DNA from: Lineus longissimus
Lineage: Eukaryota > Nemertea > Pilidiophora > Heteronemertea > Lineidae
NCBI RefSeq assembly: GCF_910592395.1
Contig: NC_088320.1
Coordinates: forward strand, 5,580,001 to 5,644,000
Length of the DNA: 64,000 nt
Direction of reading: 5' to 3'
The notes under the pieces were generated by a model. It was not told the DNA's origin. It searched no databases and saw only the letters and a list, made by a program, of their open reading frames with translations. Positions within the stretch are counted from its first letter, which is position 1. Every line of letters starts with the position of its first letter. The position numbers and the translations under genes are program-made. This document shows, piece by piece, positions 38,254 through 51,849 of the stretch.

Positions 38254-39014
38254 CATTACCAGCTATTGCGGGCCTAGCCAATCAAGCCAATTAGTGCACC
38301 TGCTTAATTGGTCCTGGCAAGCCTAATAGAAAATGCATAGGAAATATCAATAAAGTTGGCTTATTGGGCGGTGTGTTAAAATAGTCCCAACTCCCGACTT
38401 CTGACACAATCTATATATGTCTAGGTATTTACTGGAAAAATTTGGAGTGATTTGGATGGAAATTCGATGGGTCCATCTATAGGTTGAACATTTTGGTAAA
38501 TCTGTAATGCTTCACTCGTAGCCCGTAGTGTAAATTCCTGAGAAATTGGGTTTTGGGGGCTTTTCTAGCTGCGCTAGCTCCGAAACTATACATTTGATAC
38601 AAACTCCCGACTTCAGACGTGGTTGATATAACTCCTAGGATTATATTCCCAAGATTTCAGCTTTAATGGAGAAAAATTCATAGTGCCCATAGGGGGGTTG
38701 AAAATTGGAGGATTTTCTTTTTTTTTCCCAACAAATATGCGAAAAATATTACTTTCCACCTAGAATTAATAAAAATTTCGCAAACTATCATAAAGTACTT
38801 CCTTGTGACAATCATTTGTGAAGCTTTCAAAACTTTTGGCTGATTTATTTGACCCTAAGTTAGCAAAAACCAAACATTTAAGTGTTTGTATGCACCAATG
38901 CACAGGAGGCTAATTGCCAGATTAATTCACACCTGTCCAATCTCAAACAATAGGAATGATGGAGTCTCCCTCGATTCAAATCAGAGTGTGCTAGGCCTGC
39001 CATTGCTGGTAATG
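38254..39014. mobile_element. 761-bp TIR element
   Basis: It begins CATTACCAGCTATTGCGGGC and ends with the imperfect inverse (GCCATTGCTGGTAATG), about 22 of 25 end bases matching. It is absent from unit A, where AATACT runs straight into GCAAAAATTTTACC near 30104. No clear target duplication is visible. The interior has two CTCCCGACTTC motifs. It is non-coding. Confidence 0.8.
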
Positions 39015-41519
39015 TGCAAAAATTTTACCAGTGTACAATGTACACCCTGCTTTAGGAATCGATATCATCGTTTGAAAGACACTCGTCGTGTTCTCGGGTA
39101 CCATCTGGTTACTGCTGTCTCTGAGGATTTCCAGTTTAAGTTCAGTACAAGTTTCAGTGCCAACCACTTCTATTCTATCGCAATTTTTTTTTTAATTCGA
39201 GTACAGAATGCCTGATGTAAGTGAATAGGCATTGTGTGGCTACAGTTCATGTGGTGCGAGATATATAGATTAGTCTAAAAAAAAACTGTAAGTAAAAAGG
39301 CAAACGATTTGATAAATGTATTTTATTACAAACTAAAGATAAATTGTAATATAATAGACTTTTAATCGGTCCATTTTTATCAGTATAATTTGATTGACGT
39401 CCAATAATCAATACTAATACACTTTTATTTACTTACAATTACGATATACGGAGTGACAAATAAACACAACTCAAAAAGAAAATATTTATTACGAAATCTT
39501 CTTTGGTTTATCAGGTACAGTTAACTAGTATTTGTAATAATTTTTGTCACAATAATACACATCATACCTTTCGTTTCAAACGACGAGTGGGCAATTCTAA
39601 TTGACAATAACGAAATGGCAGACACGGTAAAGATTTTTGCTGCAAGTACGATTATGTTGAACTGAGGATTGTGTCAAGATGCAACCTACGCTATATTCAG
39701 TAAAACCTGTTTTTGATGATGCTAATGAGAAAGTTTCAATGCAAAATGAAGTTCATTACGCTTTTTCATAGAGGTACATAGAATTTCTGTTTCAACAGTA
39801 GGTAGATGATCAGCCATTACTGCTCTAATTGAATAGCTGCCATTTTCACTTTAAGAAAAAAAAAGGTGTTTGACCTTTCGAAAATTCTTTGGATGGAGGT
39901 GGGTATGCATCCCGTAGAGGTTTTTTGGTAAATTGAAAACCCACAAGGGTTTTTGTGATTCTAAAAGGTCTAGAAAGCTTTTACTGGGTGCATATTTGCG
40001 ATGGCCGAAAAGTCTTTGAATATTTCTCAAACTGAGCATCATTTGCCCGGCGACTTTTTGGGCACAGAACACTAAATTGCAGACCACTCAATCATCACCA
40101 TCAACTCAACTAAGTCACTGACTTGAACTACTGAGGCAAAATCAGATGCGCGTTTTATGTGTCACTCTGTATATTTCAAATTACATATGATAAATTGAAT
40201 ATCTACAAAGTAATCAAGCTTAGTCAAGATAATTAACCGTTACTACATTAACACATGTTAAATAGTCACAAACGCTAATTGCAGTCAAAACCAGAGCGAA
40301 ATATTTTTACGACATTTACAAGAATCTTAAATATGTTGATCTATTTCATGGTGTATCAAGCTGTGCATAGTTATTATAGAAGTCAACAATAACGTGTACC
40401 GCGCATGATTAACTGGAAATATTGATTCAGGGGAAAATGTGAGTCAAGCCTATGGCTTGAAAATGAAACGTAAATATAAGATTTCAAATAGGAATACTCA
40501 TGCATTTAACTTACAGTCGTGTGCTTGGCAATTGATACATAGGTTTATAGTTAAATAACTTGTGCTGAATCCTTGTTATTTCCAAAGGACTGATCACGAA
40601 TTTGCCTTTTAGCGCGACTGTCCAGATCAAAATGAAATTGGCCTGTGAAACTATGTTTGTGACGAAGTTCGAAATAAAATTACGAAAGATGTAATGATTA
40701 AATAATAAAATAAGTAAGTCCATTATAAATTTCGTAATAAATAATCTTGGTTATGGAATTATGATTTTGTAATAAAGCCATATAATTACCGTATCTGTCG
40801 TTAATCTATGAAGAATCTAACGGGGACCCGTTGTTCAAACTAGTTTTGTTTTCAACGCTGACGTTAACTTTCTTCAAAACTGTACCGTTAACTTAACTTT
40901 AAGTTAAATCTAATGGACTTAACTGAATGAGATAACTGAATAACGCCAGCGTTAGTGACAACACTTTCTTTGAAACACTGGGTCCTGGTGATAAAATTGC
41001 GAACATACTGCCCACTATGTTTATACGCTATTACTGAAGCTGGTGTAGAAGGTTATACATGCGGTATATCTAATCTGAAATATATTATATATTATGTACG
41101 GAAATTGTATACATTAACGGTCGCGGTCTTATGTTCTCGAGCTCATTGAACAATAAAATCACCACGCATGCGCACTGACGGATTTACATGCAGTTGAGTA
41201 ACGGTCGAACGCCAGTCAAGGAAAGACTCCGCAAGGTGAAGTTGGGTGTATTTATGTTAAATCATCGAAGGTTATGTAGAGTTTAAGGGCCGGTGGGTCA
41301 AGACTCATTGAAACCAGTTGATGCAACTACGATAATGCTCCTCTGAAGTTCTGTGCAAAAGCTCAAAATAATGCATGATAGCACATGCACACAGATGTTT
41401 TAAAATGAGATATCCAGAGGCCCTTTCTCTTGTTGATGATAAAAAAGGCTTCAAAGCTTACTATGGTTATCCAACAATTGAACACTGTGGCGACTGTTCT
41501 GAGCGATGTTGACGCAGAT

Positions 41520-41539
41520 GGGGGGGGGGGGGGGGGGGG
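41520..41539. repeat. Poly-G tract (20 G)
   Basis: An uninterrupted run of 20 G. It gives a poly-Pro string in one minus-strand frame that is not a gene. Confidence 0.95.
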
Positions 41540-42264
41540 TATCTCATAGATATTATGAGGGAGGAACAACAGTAATTATAACACGCTTAATGCTGGGTTA
41601 ATCGGTCCATGATCGATCGATAGCGAGTGCTACTTTCTTCATGTTGTGTATCTGGAGCATAAAAAAGTTCTCAGGTGGAACTATGTGTAAGACAGAAATA
41701 TTGGAAGAAAATATCATGACGATTTTTGGTATCCGGTTTATTTCTTCAAATCAGGACGCCGACGATCAACTACATCATTGACATCATATATCATCACCAT
41801 CAAATTGAACGTTACATAAATCAAGATTTCATTTAAAGCTGATATAAGCTTATTTCACAGTTGCTTGGGATGGTTGTTAAAGTCACACGCTGTACGTTCT
41901 GTTGAGAAAAACTTTTATAAATGCGACAAATTGCGTTTGAATCGTATGTAGGTCACACACCTAAAACATAAAGTACTAGTTGAGTGTGACATAGGGAGTT
42001 TTCACAAATCCCTCGAAACGCTAACGCGAACGCCTATCCAATGGTTCGAGTTCCTGATCACGATGCAAACAATGGGACAAGCTTTCGCAATGGCGTTTCG
42101 GGGATTTTTGTGAGTGACGTACCATGTACTATTTTAAAAACCTTTTGGCATAAATTTCCGGGTTTTTTTTATGTCGCACTGACAACAAAGGTGTCACTGT
42201 TCACAATTTTCGTGTCATTTAGAAACGATATCGCGATTAAATCGCGAAAGGAAATATTGTTATA

Positions 42265-42282
42265 ATCATCATCATCATCATT

Positions 42283-42314
<32 letters not shown>

Positions 42315-42316
42315 TA
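42265..42316. repeat. ATC trinucleotide microsatellite
   Basis: ATC repeated about 16 times with two ATT interruptions. Confidence 0.95.
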
Positions 42317-45300
42317 TCGGTCAGCTGCAGACCAGGCGGCCTCAAGCTTAATCAGTCTGACCCTATCCTGGGCTAGGTCCTAATTTCGTCGATGATTTCA
42401 CAAAGTGACCAACTTGCAAATTTCTGAAATTGTCTTGATGTACTTACGCACCAATTATCATGGTGATATTCAAAGTAGTTTTCATAATAAAATATAGGAC
42501 AGTGCGTCTAATTCAGAGTCATTCAAACTATACAGAATCTGTGAGTTGAGTTTTCTCCCAATAAAACATTTGCTGATTATGGCCACTTCGTGAAATAATC
42601 GACAATTTATTGCAATTCCAATAGTCTGTCCCCTTGTCCTGGCACTGATTGGATATATGGCAGTTAAGACATTTGTTGATGGCAAGGTTTGATACATCAG
42701 ATTGAAATATATCAGCTTTATATTAAAACATTTGAAATACTAGAACATGTGTTCTACGTCTGGTCACTGGACGCCTTCAGGCAGTGGGAAATAATTTTGA
42801 TAAAAAGCCAGAGCATAAACATTAATGTATATAACAATTTGACGTAGAATTGAAAACACTTTAACAATATAATGTCATGACGTGTTTGTAATCAAGGCTT
42901 ACGGTCAAGTGTATTGTTAATTTGGCTTCGGAAGATTTTGTGCAAAAGCATCAAGTGTATAAGATTGGTACAGTGGCACATGACCTTGACGCCATAGTCA
43001 CCATGTCAAATTAACCTTATACAAAACTACATAACAATTTCTACGATTGAAAATAACTTAAAAATAGTAATTTTGTTTGTAGACCAAAGTTTCTTGCCAG
43101 GGGCATCTAATTGTTTGAGCATATCAATTTAACATGAAGCATATGAATAGTGTTACGGAATAGGGTCCATTTACTGAATGGTGGTAAGCCAACTAGCCTG
43201 GTTAAATAGAATGAAATACTTGTAGAACAATAGAACTAGAGAATTTAACAATGTTTGTGGTACCGGAGTTAGATAAGGCTTCAGAATTAATTTGTTGTCA
43301 GTGGAATGAGGAATAGTAACCTGAAGATAGGCCATGGGTATTCAATTTAAAGGCTGTCAATGTACGCCAAGTCATTATTATTACGTTCTAATCATCTTTT
43401 AGAATGTAACAACCACTTTCATTAATAATTTCCCGTAAGATAAAGACTTCGAATTGTACCAATTCTCCCGAAGTTTTTGGGAACAGCTCGATTCTCCAGC
43501 ACTACAGTATATAACTTTTAACTCACGACGTCGTTATAACGCGGACCATGGAGGGTGATGACCCCCAAGCTCCACGTCCACCAGCAGTGATTATCAATCA
43601 ATGTGTTTTGAAGAAGGATATTGCCGCCCTGCCAAATTATATGTCTGGATAATATTACAGTTCATGTTTCGAGTGGGCATAAAAAGTCATCAACTAACTT
43701 TAAGGGTTGAGGCATTAAGTCTGATAAAACTCTTACATATTTAGTTAGTTGAATTCGGCACACTGCATGACATGAATTATGTTAGTCCATGCTTAAGATT
43801 TCAGGCATTTTGCATTGAAATTTTATAAAAAAATGGCTGTGTATGTCCAGAAACGCAAATCTACCACATTAATTTTGGCTTCTGAACAGAATTGCACAAA
43901 ATATTGCTTCGACTTCCCTATGTTGTGTCCAATAAATTGGTGAATCTTAATCAACGGCCCGAGAGTTGCACCAGACACACGACTTCGCTTCAGGTGAATC
44001 GATGCAGGACAATTTAGCGGCCTGTATTTTACTTGAATTTTTCTTTGTACCATTTTCGCGATAACAATTATTGGGCTTAAACTTTTGGAAGAACGGTGCA
44101 AAATGTCATTGGTGCAAGTTTCCATGCAATTGTGTTTGGTACTTCTTGAACATTTCAAGAAATGGCAAAAATTACAGAAACAAATTTTCGTCCGAGTTAG
44201 ATTATGCGAATTTCGATTTGTAGTTTTAGTTTTAACTTAAAACATTTTAATGTTAAAACTATAAAAACTCGATTATTGAAATTCCAGATACACTATATAT
44301 ATCTAAACAAGAGTTTTATACCCACTACCATTAAATAGGTATGCAATAATTAAGTATTGAAGTGGAGGACGTTTTCTTTATGTTCACCTGATTTAAGCAT
44401 GCCTGTTACATTATTTTGAACCAGTAAAATTATCCTTAGTTGGGGGTAGGTAGAGTGAAGACGTCTGAATACCACTGCCAATTTCTAAACCACACTTGAG
44501 GCTGAATGAAATGCCCGTCAGCAACATATTGTCAAAAGACATAGCATATCATATCACGCCGATTAGCAAAATCATAACAATAGGTACACGGGATGTACCC
44601 GAATAGTGTGCCAAGAAAGCACCAAAATTAAAACCTAGAAGGGCAGTACGACCAGAGGAGAGAGACCATAAAATTCTGGCCATGATTTCTCCAACTTTGA
44701 AAACATCTGACAAGAACGTGTTGCATCCTCTCCTCTGATATAAAAGATGTATTAACCTGAAGCCTGTTACATTTATTACGATGCACACATAGACGAGTTG
44801 CCTTTAACCTTAAGTGTCGATATATTATATATTAATATACATACAACACTAAAAATAAAGATAAACTTTACATGATAATTTGATCAGTAAATTACGAAGT
44901 AAATACATTGAGTACAACTAACTTAGTTTGATAATTAAATATATATACAGCCATATAGATTTTATTAGTAACAAGAAGTTACAGACAGTGTAATTGACGT
45001 CCGTTCCTTACATTGGCATAAAGAGGTTTGTAAAAGTGTAATTAAATACTCTAAAATTAGTTCATTTCAGCCCAAAAAAGCAAAAAAGATAAATAGAGGA
45101 ATTTCAGCAGAGTTGTGCTAAACAGTCCAGATATTCCCGAAAATAAGTTGTGCCAAAAATAAAAAAGGCTCGCTAATATATTTTTGGTTATGCCCAATAT
45201 GATAGGACAAGAAAACGTTATCCTATTGATACGCTCATCAGATACAATTGAAAAATATATCGGAATTGTGTGCAATATTTGCTACTCCTTGTTCAAAATC

Positions 45301-48300
45301 TATAACCGAAACCTTTCAAGAATCTAGTAAATATTGCTCTACATCTATGTATAGGCATCAAAGAAGATATTGAGCAAAAATATCATAAGAGACTCATCGG
45401 GATTTTTGACCTGAGCTTCAACTCATAAACAATATTTTGTCAACTGCAGGCCGGTATTGCCTACGACAACTTTCTTTCAGGTCAGAAGACCCTCAACATT
45501 TCCATATTGCGTCATTTCTAAGGGCCTGCCTTTACCGACCAACTTAAACGTAGCTTTGGATATCCTAATCTCAAAAAAGCTTGTTACTTCTCACCGTAAC
45601 TATTCAAAAAACCAAGATGAATTGTTGACGAACTCTGCGTGCACAAGTACACTTACAAATGTACGTATCATGCCAAAAAAGAATAGGCTGAAATGAACTT
45701 CACAAACACTTATTTAGTCGTGTGTGTCGATATCATCACAATCAATGATAAAATTATTACGAAGCAGAACATGAAGGAATGATGACGAAGTTTCAACCTT
45801 CTTTCGACGAGAACTCTATTTTCAATAATCATATCCATGGCGATATCAAAATGCAGGTTTTGGCAAAATCTTTACGAGAATTCGCTATATCTTGCCTCTG
45901 ATTTTGATAGCACGCCAATCAATACAAATTGTCATAGTTGAGTGATCTTAACAATGTGCTGATTGGATAGTAAACAATACACTGGAACATTGGGTTTCCT
46001 CGACTGCACTAGATTACAGTAGCAATATTTGGCCTGCATTGAATGTTCATGAAAATAATAATTAGTTTGCCATTGTATCAAGTATGGATTATACTTGATA
46101 CCATCCCGGTATCAAATTACAATATTGCAAAGAAAAGTTTGTGGACCAGACACACTACCATGGAAGTTACCTGAAGGGATGGTATCAATTAAAACACTTT
46201 AGATAGATGGTAGTCTGTGTCCGCCTTTAATAACCCTTCATTATTTGCGTCGGCGAAGTTTGCCAATTTCAAGAACAATCTCGTTGGAAGAAAAGTTGAA
46301 ACATCGACGATTATCCACAAACTATTACCCTCTTTACGATCAAATTATATAGTACAAAAATAAGTTGCTTATGTCACACAGGTTGTCGACAAAAAAGTCA
46401 TAAATAAACTATTTTGGAGTAGACAGTAATGCAGGCTTGTCATGAAGCAATACACCACGTGTAATTCTTGATAGTAATGTTCCAACATATCAACTCTGCC
46501 TTCAAATGTGCTGATGCAGCAGTTTCTCTGTTGTCCCGCACAAAACGAAAATACAACATATACAAAGCGCATTTATCACTTCCCAATCCCGGTTTCCTCC
46601 AAAAAGAAAGTGTAAGCAGACAATTTAAGCGCGCTTGGATTTTTTTGCAGTGCTGCCCCATACACGTGTAGCTTCATGAATCTACAGCTAAACCACTGCA
46701 ACCTCTAGAATGTTACTGTGTCCGTATCAAAGATACTTAACAGCGACATGGAAATGTTTGAAGACAGAACAGGACGGTTTAAAGTACCATTAATAATATA
46801 TTGATAATATCATATCATAATTGTCTGTACAGGTAAATGGGTATGGTGAATAGGTTACAACATAGATTTGACCTTTATTGTATAGCTATTTACATAAAAG
46901 AATTGGCAATTTAAACAACAAATTGACCACTGCTGACACAAAATAATTTAATTGGAGACCACACAACCTTTAATACCAATAAACTCTTAAAGCGTGCTCG
47001 AAAGCCTTTTACTCTCATCTACTCAGTTATATACTGTTATACCTATCCTGCGTTGATTTTTACAACACTCTCATTTGGAATCGTATTCGTTTTCTCATGA
47101 CATAAAACCTGGAGAGGAACCGTCGTGGACAGAACAAGGTCTTAAAGGTCAGAAACTTACAAGAGTCTTACCGGGGTTGTCGTTTCATGAATTCAATACA
47201 GTTTCATTGTCTGAACCTACGGAGTGTCATCAGTATCGTAACTAGAAAATGTGTTCGAAGATTTCAGAATGTTTTAAAGATCTTGCAAAAGATGTATCGG
47301 AAACTAAAACTGAACAATATCCGATTGATATGGGCTTGGCTTTCCTCCTGGGATGCATCCGAAAAGCCCCAGGCATCAAATATCGCAAATGGAGAAATAC
47401 AAGTAAATTAGAACCAAGTGACCATCTTGAATTCCAACAGTTTACCAAGGCAGATAAATTAATCAAGTTAAGCACAAACTGTGCAAAATCCTGACGACTT
47501 TTACATAAATAAGTATATTTTTGGAAGTCATCGTCATGCGGTGTATAGTTTGTCAACTCTTTGATTAGTAAAATACATGTAAAAGCATATTAAAAGTCAC
47601 GCGCAAACATTTGGACAACTTGATAGAGTCTTAGCAACCAAATAATTAAAACAAAACATGTGTCACAATAAAAGTTAACTAACATTATTTAGGGAGATAC
47701 TAAGTCTGCTTGATTACAAAGATTATCTCGGAATATTTAGATACCAAATGATAGTCACATAAAACACATGGCGTTTAAGAGTGCTGCTAACGCTTCTATG
47801 CAGTGATTGGCCTGGCTGCGGCGCCTGTGAATGCTGGAGTAGACATTACTGAGAGGTAGGCCTATCAGTTTTTGACGCTGATATTCTAAACAAAGAAATG
47901 CATTTTAACCTTTTCTATCATAGATTAAGTGCAATGTATGTACTGCATGTATATGTTTGTGTTCTCCCATATGCTAATGTTCCCGAAACATTACAAGTCG
48001 CTTTCAAAATATAGAAGAAGTGTTCGCAATACGAAATGTATTCAGTGTGGCATTGGCTCACGGAAGTCTGGCGTATTCTCCTTAAATTGGCCAACATTTG
48101 GAGCATAATCCCATTACTACCATAAAGACAGGTGTCATATTTTACTCTGTGTTTAGTTCAGCAGCGTCTATCTCAGTCTACGGATGGGCCGTCGGAATGC
48201 TAATCAACTTATAGATATACCACATCAGCACCAGTTACTACCTGTATCCCATAAACATTGGAAAACGTGAAAAGTGAAATGTACATGTACGTAGATGTAG

Positions 48301-50435
48301 GTCATGATAAACAGGAAATGCACAATGATTAGTTCAAAATTATACATTAGACAACGCCGGTCGATAAATGCAGTAATATTATCCCGAAGGGGTTGACCTT
48401 ATTTGGCAATATATGTCCAGTAAAATCAGCAGAGAAGCAGAAGCCAAGAAATAGAAAATTCTTCCCCGTGGTAACTGAAATGAGCAAATTCGCCAGATGG
48501 AGATATGAAATTGCTGAATTCATTGCCGCCGCGCCCACACTGAGCCACAGCGGAATACAAACACAACAGGTGTACACCGCACAACAATACATTACCGGTA
48601 TTGTACACCAAGAAACCACTGAATAATGGTCTCAAAGTTCGATGCGAGTCGCATAGTCTTACCCAAAACACTGGAAAAGAAGTGATTTGGTGAAAATAAT
48701 GTTGATTAATGCAAATGTGTAAAGTGATTGATTGGATTACTGGAGAAGAGGAAACTACCCTCAATCTATTTGCTGGATGTTCGACCTCGTACATGTATTC
48801 ATAAATAATGTCAAACTGTGACATTGCGTTGTATATTTAGTGCGGCTTCAATTTGAGTTACCATGACATTAAAAATACAATCTACCACTGACTATATATA
48901 ATGACACTTCTTCACTTACATGGATGCAGAAAAGTCGCACGTAACAAGGTACTTGAAATAGTTATCAAGGCAATTGATTAAGGAATTCAATTATATCCGC
49001 GAAATGACTGCTCCCACGACCAAAATTTCCATGGTAAATAATAAACAGCATAACCTCCTCCCCAATTCCTATTTCACCACTGAAGAAGCATACCTTTATG
49101 CCTCAGACATTGTCAGGCGGTCCAATTCCCATCACAATTTAGAGTAAAATGCTGTCCCCCTCCAACAATGTCGATAATCTAGGCGCAATTCAGGGTCGAA
49201 ATATGCTTTAATCTCAATGATTTCTAATGTTATTTGGTCGTCTAATGCAAATAAGAAAAAATAGGGTCCGAATTAATGCATTCATAATACAACATATGTC
49301 AAAACATGGAGAGAAGAAAAAATATACCATTATTAATTGAACTAACTAATAAAAGAAGACATTACCGATTAGGACGTTATCTTTAAAATACCTCGTGTTT
49401 TATGCTGAGGAAAGGACCACATAAATGTGATTAAAAGTGCTTTAGTGTAGCCATAAGAACATTTTGCAACACGACAGTGTCTACTGTACATGTATATACG
49501 CTGGGATAGGATGTTAGAAATAGTCTTGGTAGTTTCAAAGTTTAATATTATCTTCGAAAATTATTGATGTTTTTGGTCAGAATGGATTGTTTTGCGATGA
49601 AAACTGCAAACGATAAGATTTATTATGAATGTCGCTAGTCCTTGCTCAGTCAATTGGCTACCCCTGAAACTGGCTGCTGATGGAGGGAGGCAAATTCCTA
49701 CAGAGCAAATTTCCATGTTCATTTCAGGTGAGAATAGAGAATTTTGGCATTACTTAGTTTTAGGCATCTTCATCTGCACAATAGTTCAGTGTCCCCAGGA
49801 TCATAAGTCGACATGCTGCCACAAATCATGCAAATCGTGTTAAGAATAACGGCCACTTTGGTTATTTATCTGTGCCTTTATGTAACTGCATCAGAAAACG
49901 TGGCATTTTCAAAAAGTTATTTAACTTCTAACTACCAAGAACATTTTAACTATAATTGTATTGTTCACGTAAGAGTCCTCAGGTCGTGTGGTAAATTTCC
50001 AGGTGGCACCACTGTTCTCACAACAGCCCAGTGCTGCCAGTCACGTGACTTAGGGTACTAGAGTGCACATAGACCTCCTTGAATTAGCAGCATCTCATGA
50101 AGTCAATCACTTTCCCTAGAAATACTCAAAAGAAATATAACTTGGATACTCTTTTACACTCAATGAAAAGTGTGATGCAATAATAAAGGGCCTTTCAGTA
50201 CGGCTGATACAACATGTCATCATGCAAAACGCAAAAAAACATATACCATTTACAGCTGGATTCGTCGCTAAGACCTCTCTTTTCGGAAGTATGTACAAGC
50301 AAATCCTGGAGTTGTTTGTGTTTCTGTGACTAGTGCATTGGTTAAAATTAAAGAGAGGTGGGAATGACTGTCTTTACAAGTAAAGTTTCCAAAAGAAATA
50401 AGCTAGTTAAATGCACATTATATATTTTTATCATT

Positions 50436-50441
50436 TTTATT
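50436..50441 (-). terminator. Possible polyadenylation signal of the homeobox gene
   Basis: Minus-strand AATAAA about 650 nt past the homeobox stop codon. It is a plausible 3' end signal, though AATAAA is common in AT-rich DNA. Confidence 0.3.
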
Positions 50442-51094
50442 TTTTGCTAAAGAGAGTACAGAATTGCATCAAAATCCGCTTCAGATTCCGTTGTCACTTC
50501 GTTAACAAAGTAAAGAATCAACAAGTCCGTTTTAACATGACCAAAATGAATGCCAATCGCAATAAAAAAAGTGTTTAAATGGTTTCCCCCGCTCGTTTTG
50601 ATACATGTACCAAAGTACCATACAGGTGTGGCGAAGAGAAAAAAGTCGAGGCAATTTAAACTTAGTACCATATTAGACCATAGAATAATTCAGGAGAAAA
50701 ACAGCTAGAGTGACATGTGGACTGGGTGCCCAGAATAACAACAAAAACCGAAAATGACTATCGAGATACTGTCTAAGAACCACAAAAAACATTGACAGAC
50801 ATCTTGTCAGTAAATGTTTCCTAAACATTGGAAACACTCCTGTACAAGTCGACCTCTCCTACATATCTGGCGGTTTGATTAAATCGAATGATATATAAAC
50901 AGTGTGCGATTATAGTGGTACACGAACTAAATATCAAATAAGTACCTTTGCAAAGCGACATCTATCGGCCTTTTCCTGGAATCACAATATATCAAATGCC
51001 AGAAAACTGGCGGGTTGTTGATCTGATTCGGCGGATCTGCACGTCTGGCTGAGTAATATATGTTTACCGTAATATTCTCACCGGAAGTTGGCGT

Positions 51095-51400
51095 TCACAC
51101 CGCCCATTGGTGTGGCGTTGTTCCTGTTCCGGACGGTGGGAATGTCGTCTGCCCTGTCGACAGCGCATGCGCACCTGCAGAGGCGTATGGGTGCTGCAGG
51201 TACGGATACGGAATCGGGAAGGGAAAGTACGACCTTCCCGCCCCAGGCATGTTCTGTACCCTACCCGCTCCGTCACTGATGTACATGGGTCGAGGAGAGA
51301 GCAGGCCGAGACTGGCGTAATGTTGATGAGCCAGGAGCTCGAGGTTGTTGGTGTACTTCCTCTTCCATTTGGTCCGTCTGTTTTGAAACCAAATTTTGAT
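51095..51400 (-). CDS. ANTP-class homeobox gene, last exon (helix 3 and C-terminus)
   Basis: 306 nt from acceptor CTTTCTCACCTAG to the stop, 101 residues. It opens with homeodomain residues 45-60: IKIWFQNRRTKWKRKY, with W48, F49, Q50, N51 and R53 all present. Next comes NLELLAHQHYASLGL, which resembles the LELLA segment after BarH homeodomains, then an aromatic- and proline-rich tail (YFPFPIPYPYLQHPY). The predicted product is a sequence-specific DNA-binding transcription factor in the nucleus. Both splice sites and the phase-0 junction agree with the preceding exon. GC content is clearly higher than the surroundings, as expected for constrained coding DNA. Confidence 0.95.
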   Translation of the reverse strand: MKIWFQNRRTKWKRKYTNNLELLAHQHYASLGLLSPRPMYISDGAGRVQNMPGAGRSYFPFPIPYPYLQHPYASAGAHALSTGQTTFPPSGTGTTPHQWAV

Positions 51401-51679
51401 CTAGGTGAGAAAGATAAACACAAGAAAATTTAAAACTTATCAAGAAATGCGAGTTCTTATGGTATATCATGCGAAATCGACAGACAGTGTGTGAATTGCT
51501 GAAGTTTAATCTTGATTCTCATTTGTAATATTTGGATGAAATCATAAGTAGGCCTAAAATGATTGAGTATAGTCCATTTAAAACATACTATTTATGCGTA
51601 CCCATATAGAAATCAAGGTTTTTGTGCTCTTGAATAGTCTTTAAATGTTTTCGGCCAACACAGATTATGCATGACATAC
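51401..51679 (-). other. Homeobox intron (between codons 44 and 45)
   Basis: A 279-bp phase-0 intron with donor CAG/GTATGT and acceptor CACCTAG. The 44/45 position is a common intron site in ANTP-class homeoboxes. Confidence 0.9.
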
Positions 51680-51849
51680 CTGAGTTTCCGTCAAGCCCAA
51701 AGTTGAGGACAGTTCCATCTTCTTCGTCACTGAAAGGTATTTGTTCTTTTGGAACTCATTCTCTAGGGTGCGGATCTGGTCAGCAGTAAAAGCCGTACGG
51801 GGGCGCTTTCTACGCTCTTCCGCATTAGCTGCAGTTCCGCCATCGCTGT
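51680..51849 (-). CDS. ANTP-class homeobox gene, internal exon (homeodomain residues 1-44)
   Basis: 170 nt between acceptor TATTTTTCAG and donor CAG/GTATGT. It enters in the middle of a codon (two bases complete it) and ends in phase 0. After an acidic linker (SDGGTAANAEE) comes RKRPRTAFTADQIRTLE, with R5, F8, L16, F20, Y25 and L26 of the homeodomain consensus, then KYLSVTKKMELS and LGLTETQ. KYLSV and the LELLA tail point to the Bar group, but I47/F49 (WFQNRR) differ from classical BarH (WYQNRR). The invertebrate Bari-like family is a candidate, along with other NK-linked families. I assign no symbol. A second AG four bases into the exon could act as an alternative acceptor. The upstream exon with the start codon was not found. 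Confidence 0.95.

Larger units (their letters stand above)
31774..40675. repeat. Segmental duplication, unit B
   Basis: Second direct copy of unit A, about 8.9 kb. Its extra length comes from three TIR insertions (931, 840 and 761 bp), a 191-bp local duplication at 31893-32275 and an extra ~40 bp near 33050. Against this it has three fewer 458-bp module repeats. Confidence 0.95.
37332..40675. other. Upstream region of gene B
   Basis: Copy of the unit A upstream DNA, interrupted by the 761-bp element at 38254-39014. It has three G-box repeats rather than four. No gene is supported. Confidence 0.5.
40676..50435. other. Gene-free stretch
   Basis: AT-rich DNA without a supportable gene. The frame at 47249-47494 has a protein-like composition but an antisense frame of similar length and no domain. 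The 43823-44158 and 48426-48824 minus-strand frames are also unrecognised. Two simple repeats are listed separately. Confidence 0.5.

Noticed and set aside
51060-51433. Plus-strand and alternative minus-strand frames over the homeobox exon
   Set aside because: They are shadows of the GC-richer homeobox exon. Only the 51095-51400 frame joins in phase to the first half of the homeodomain.
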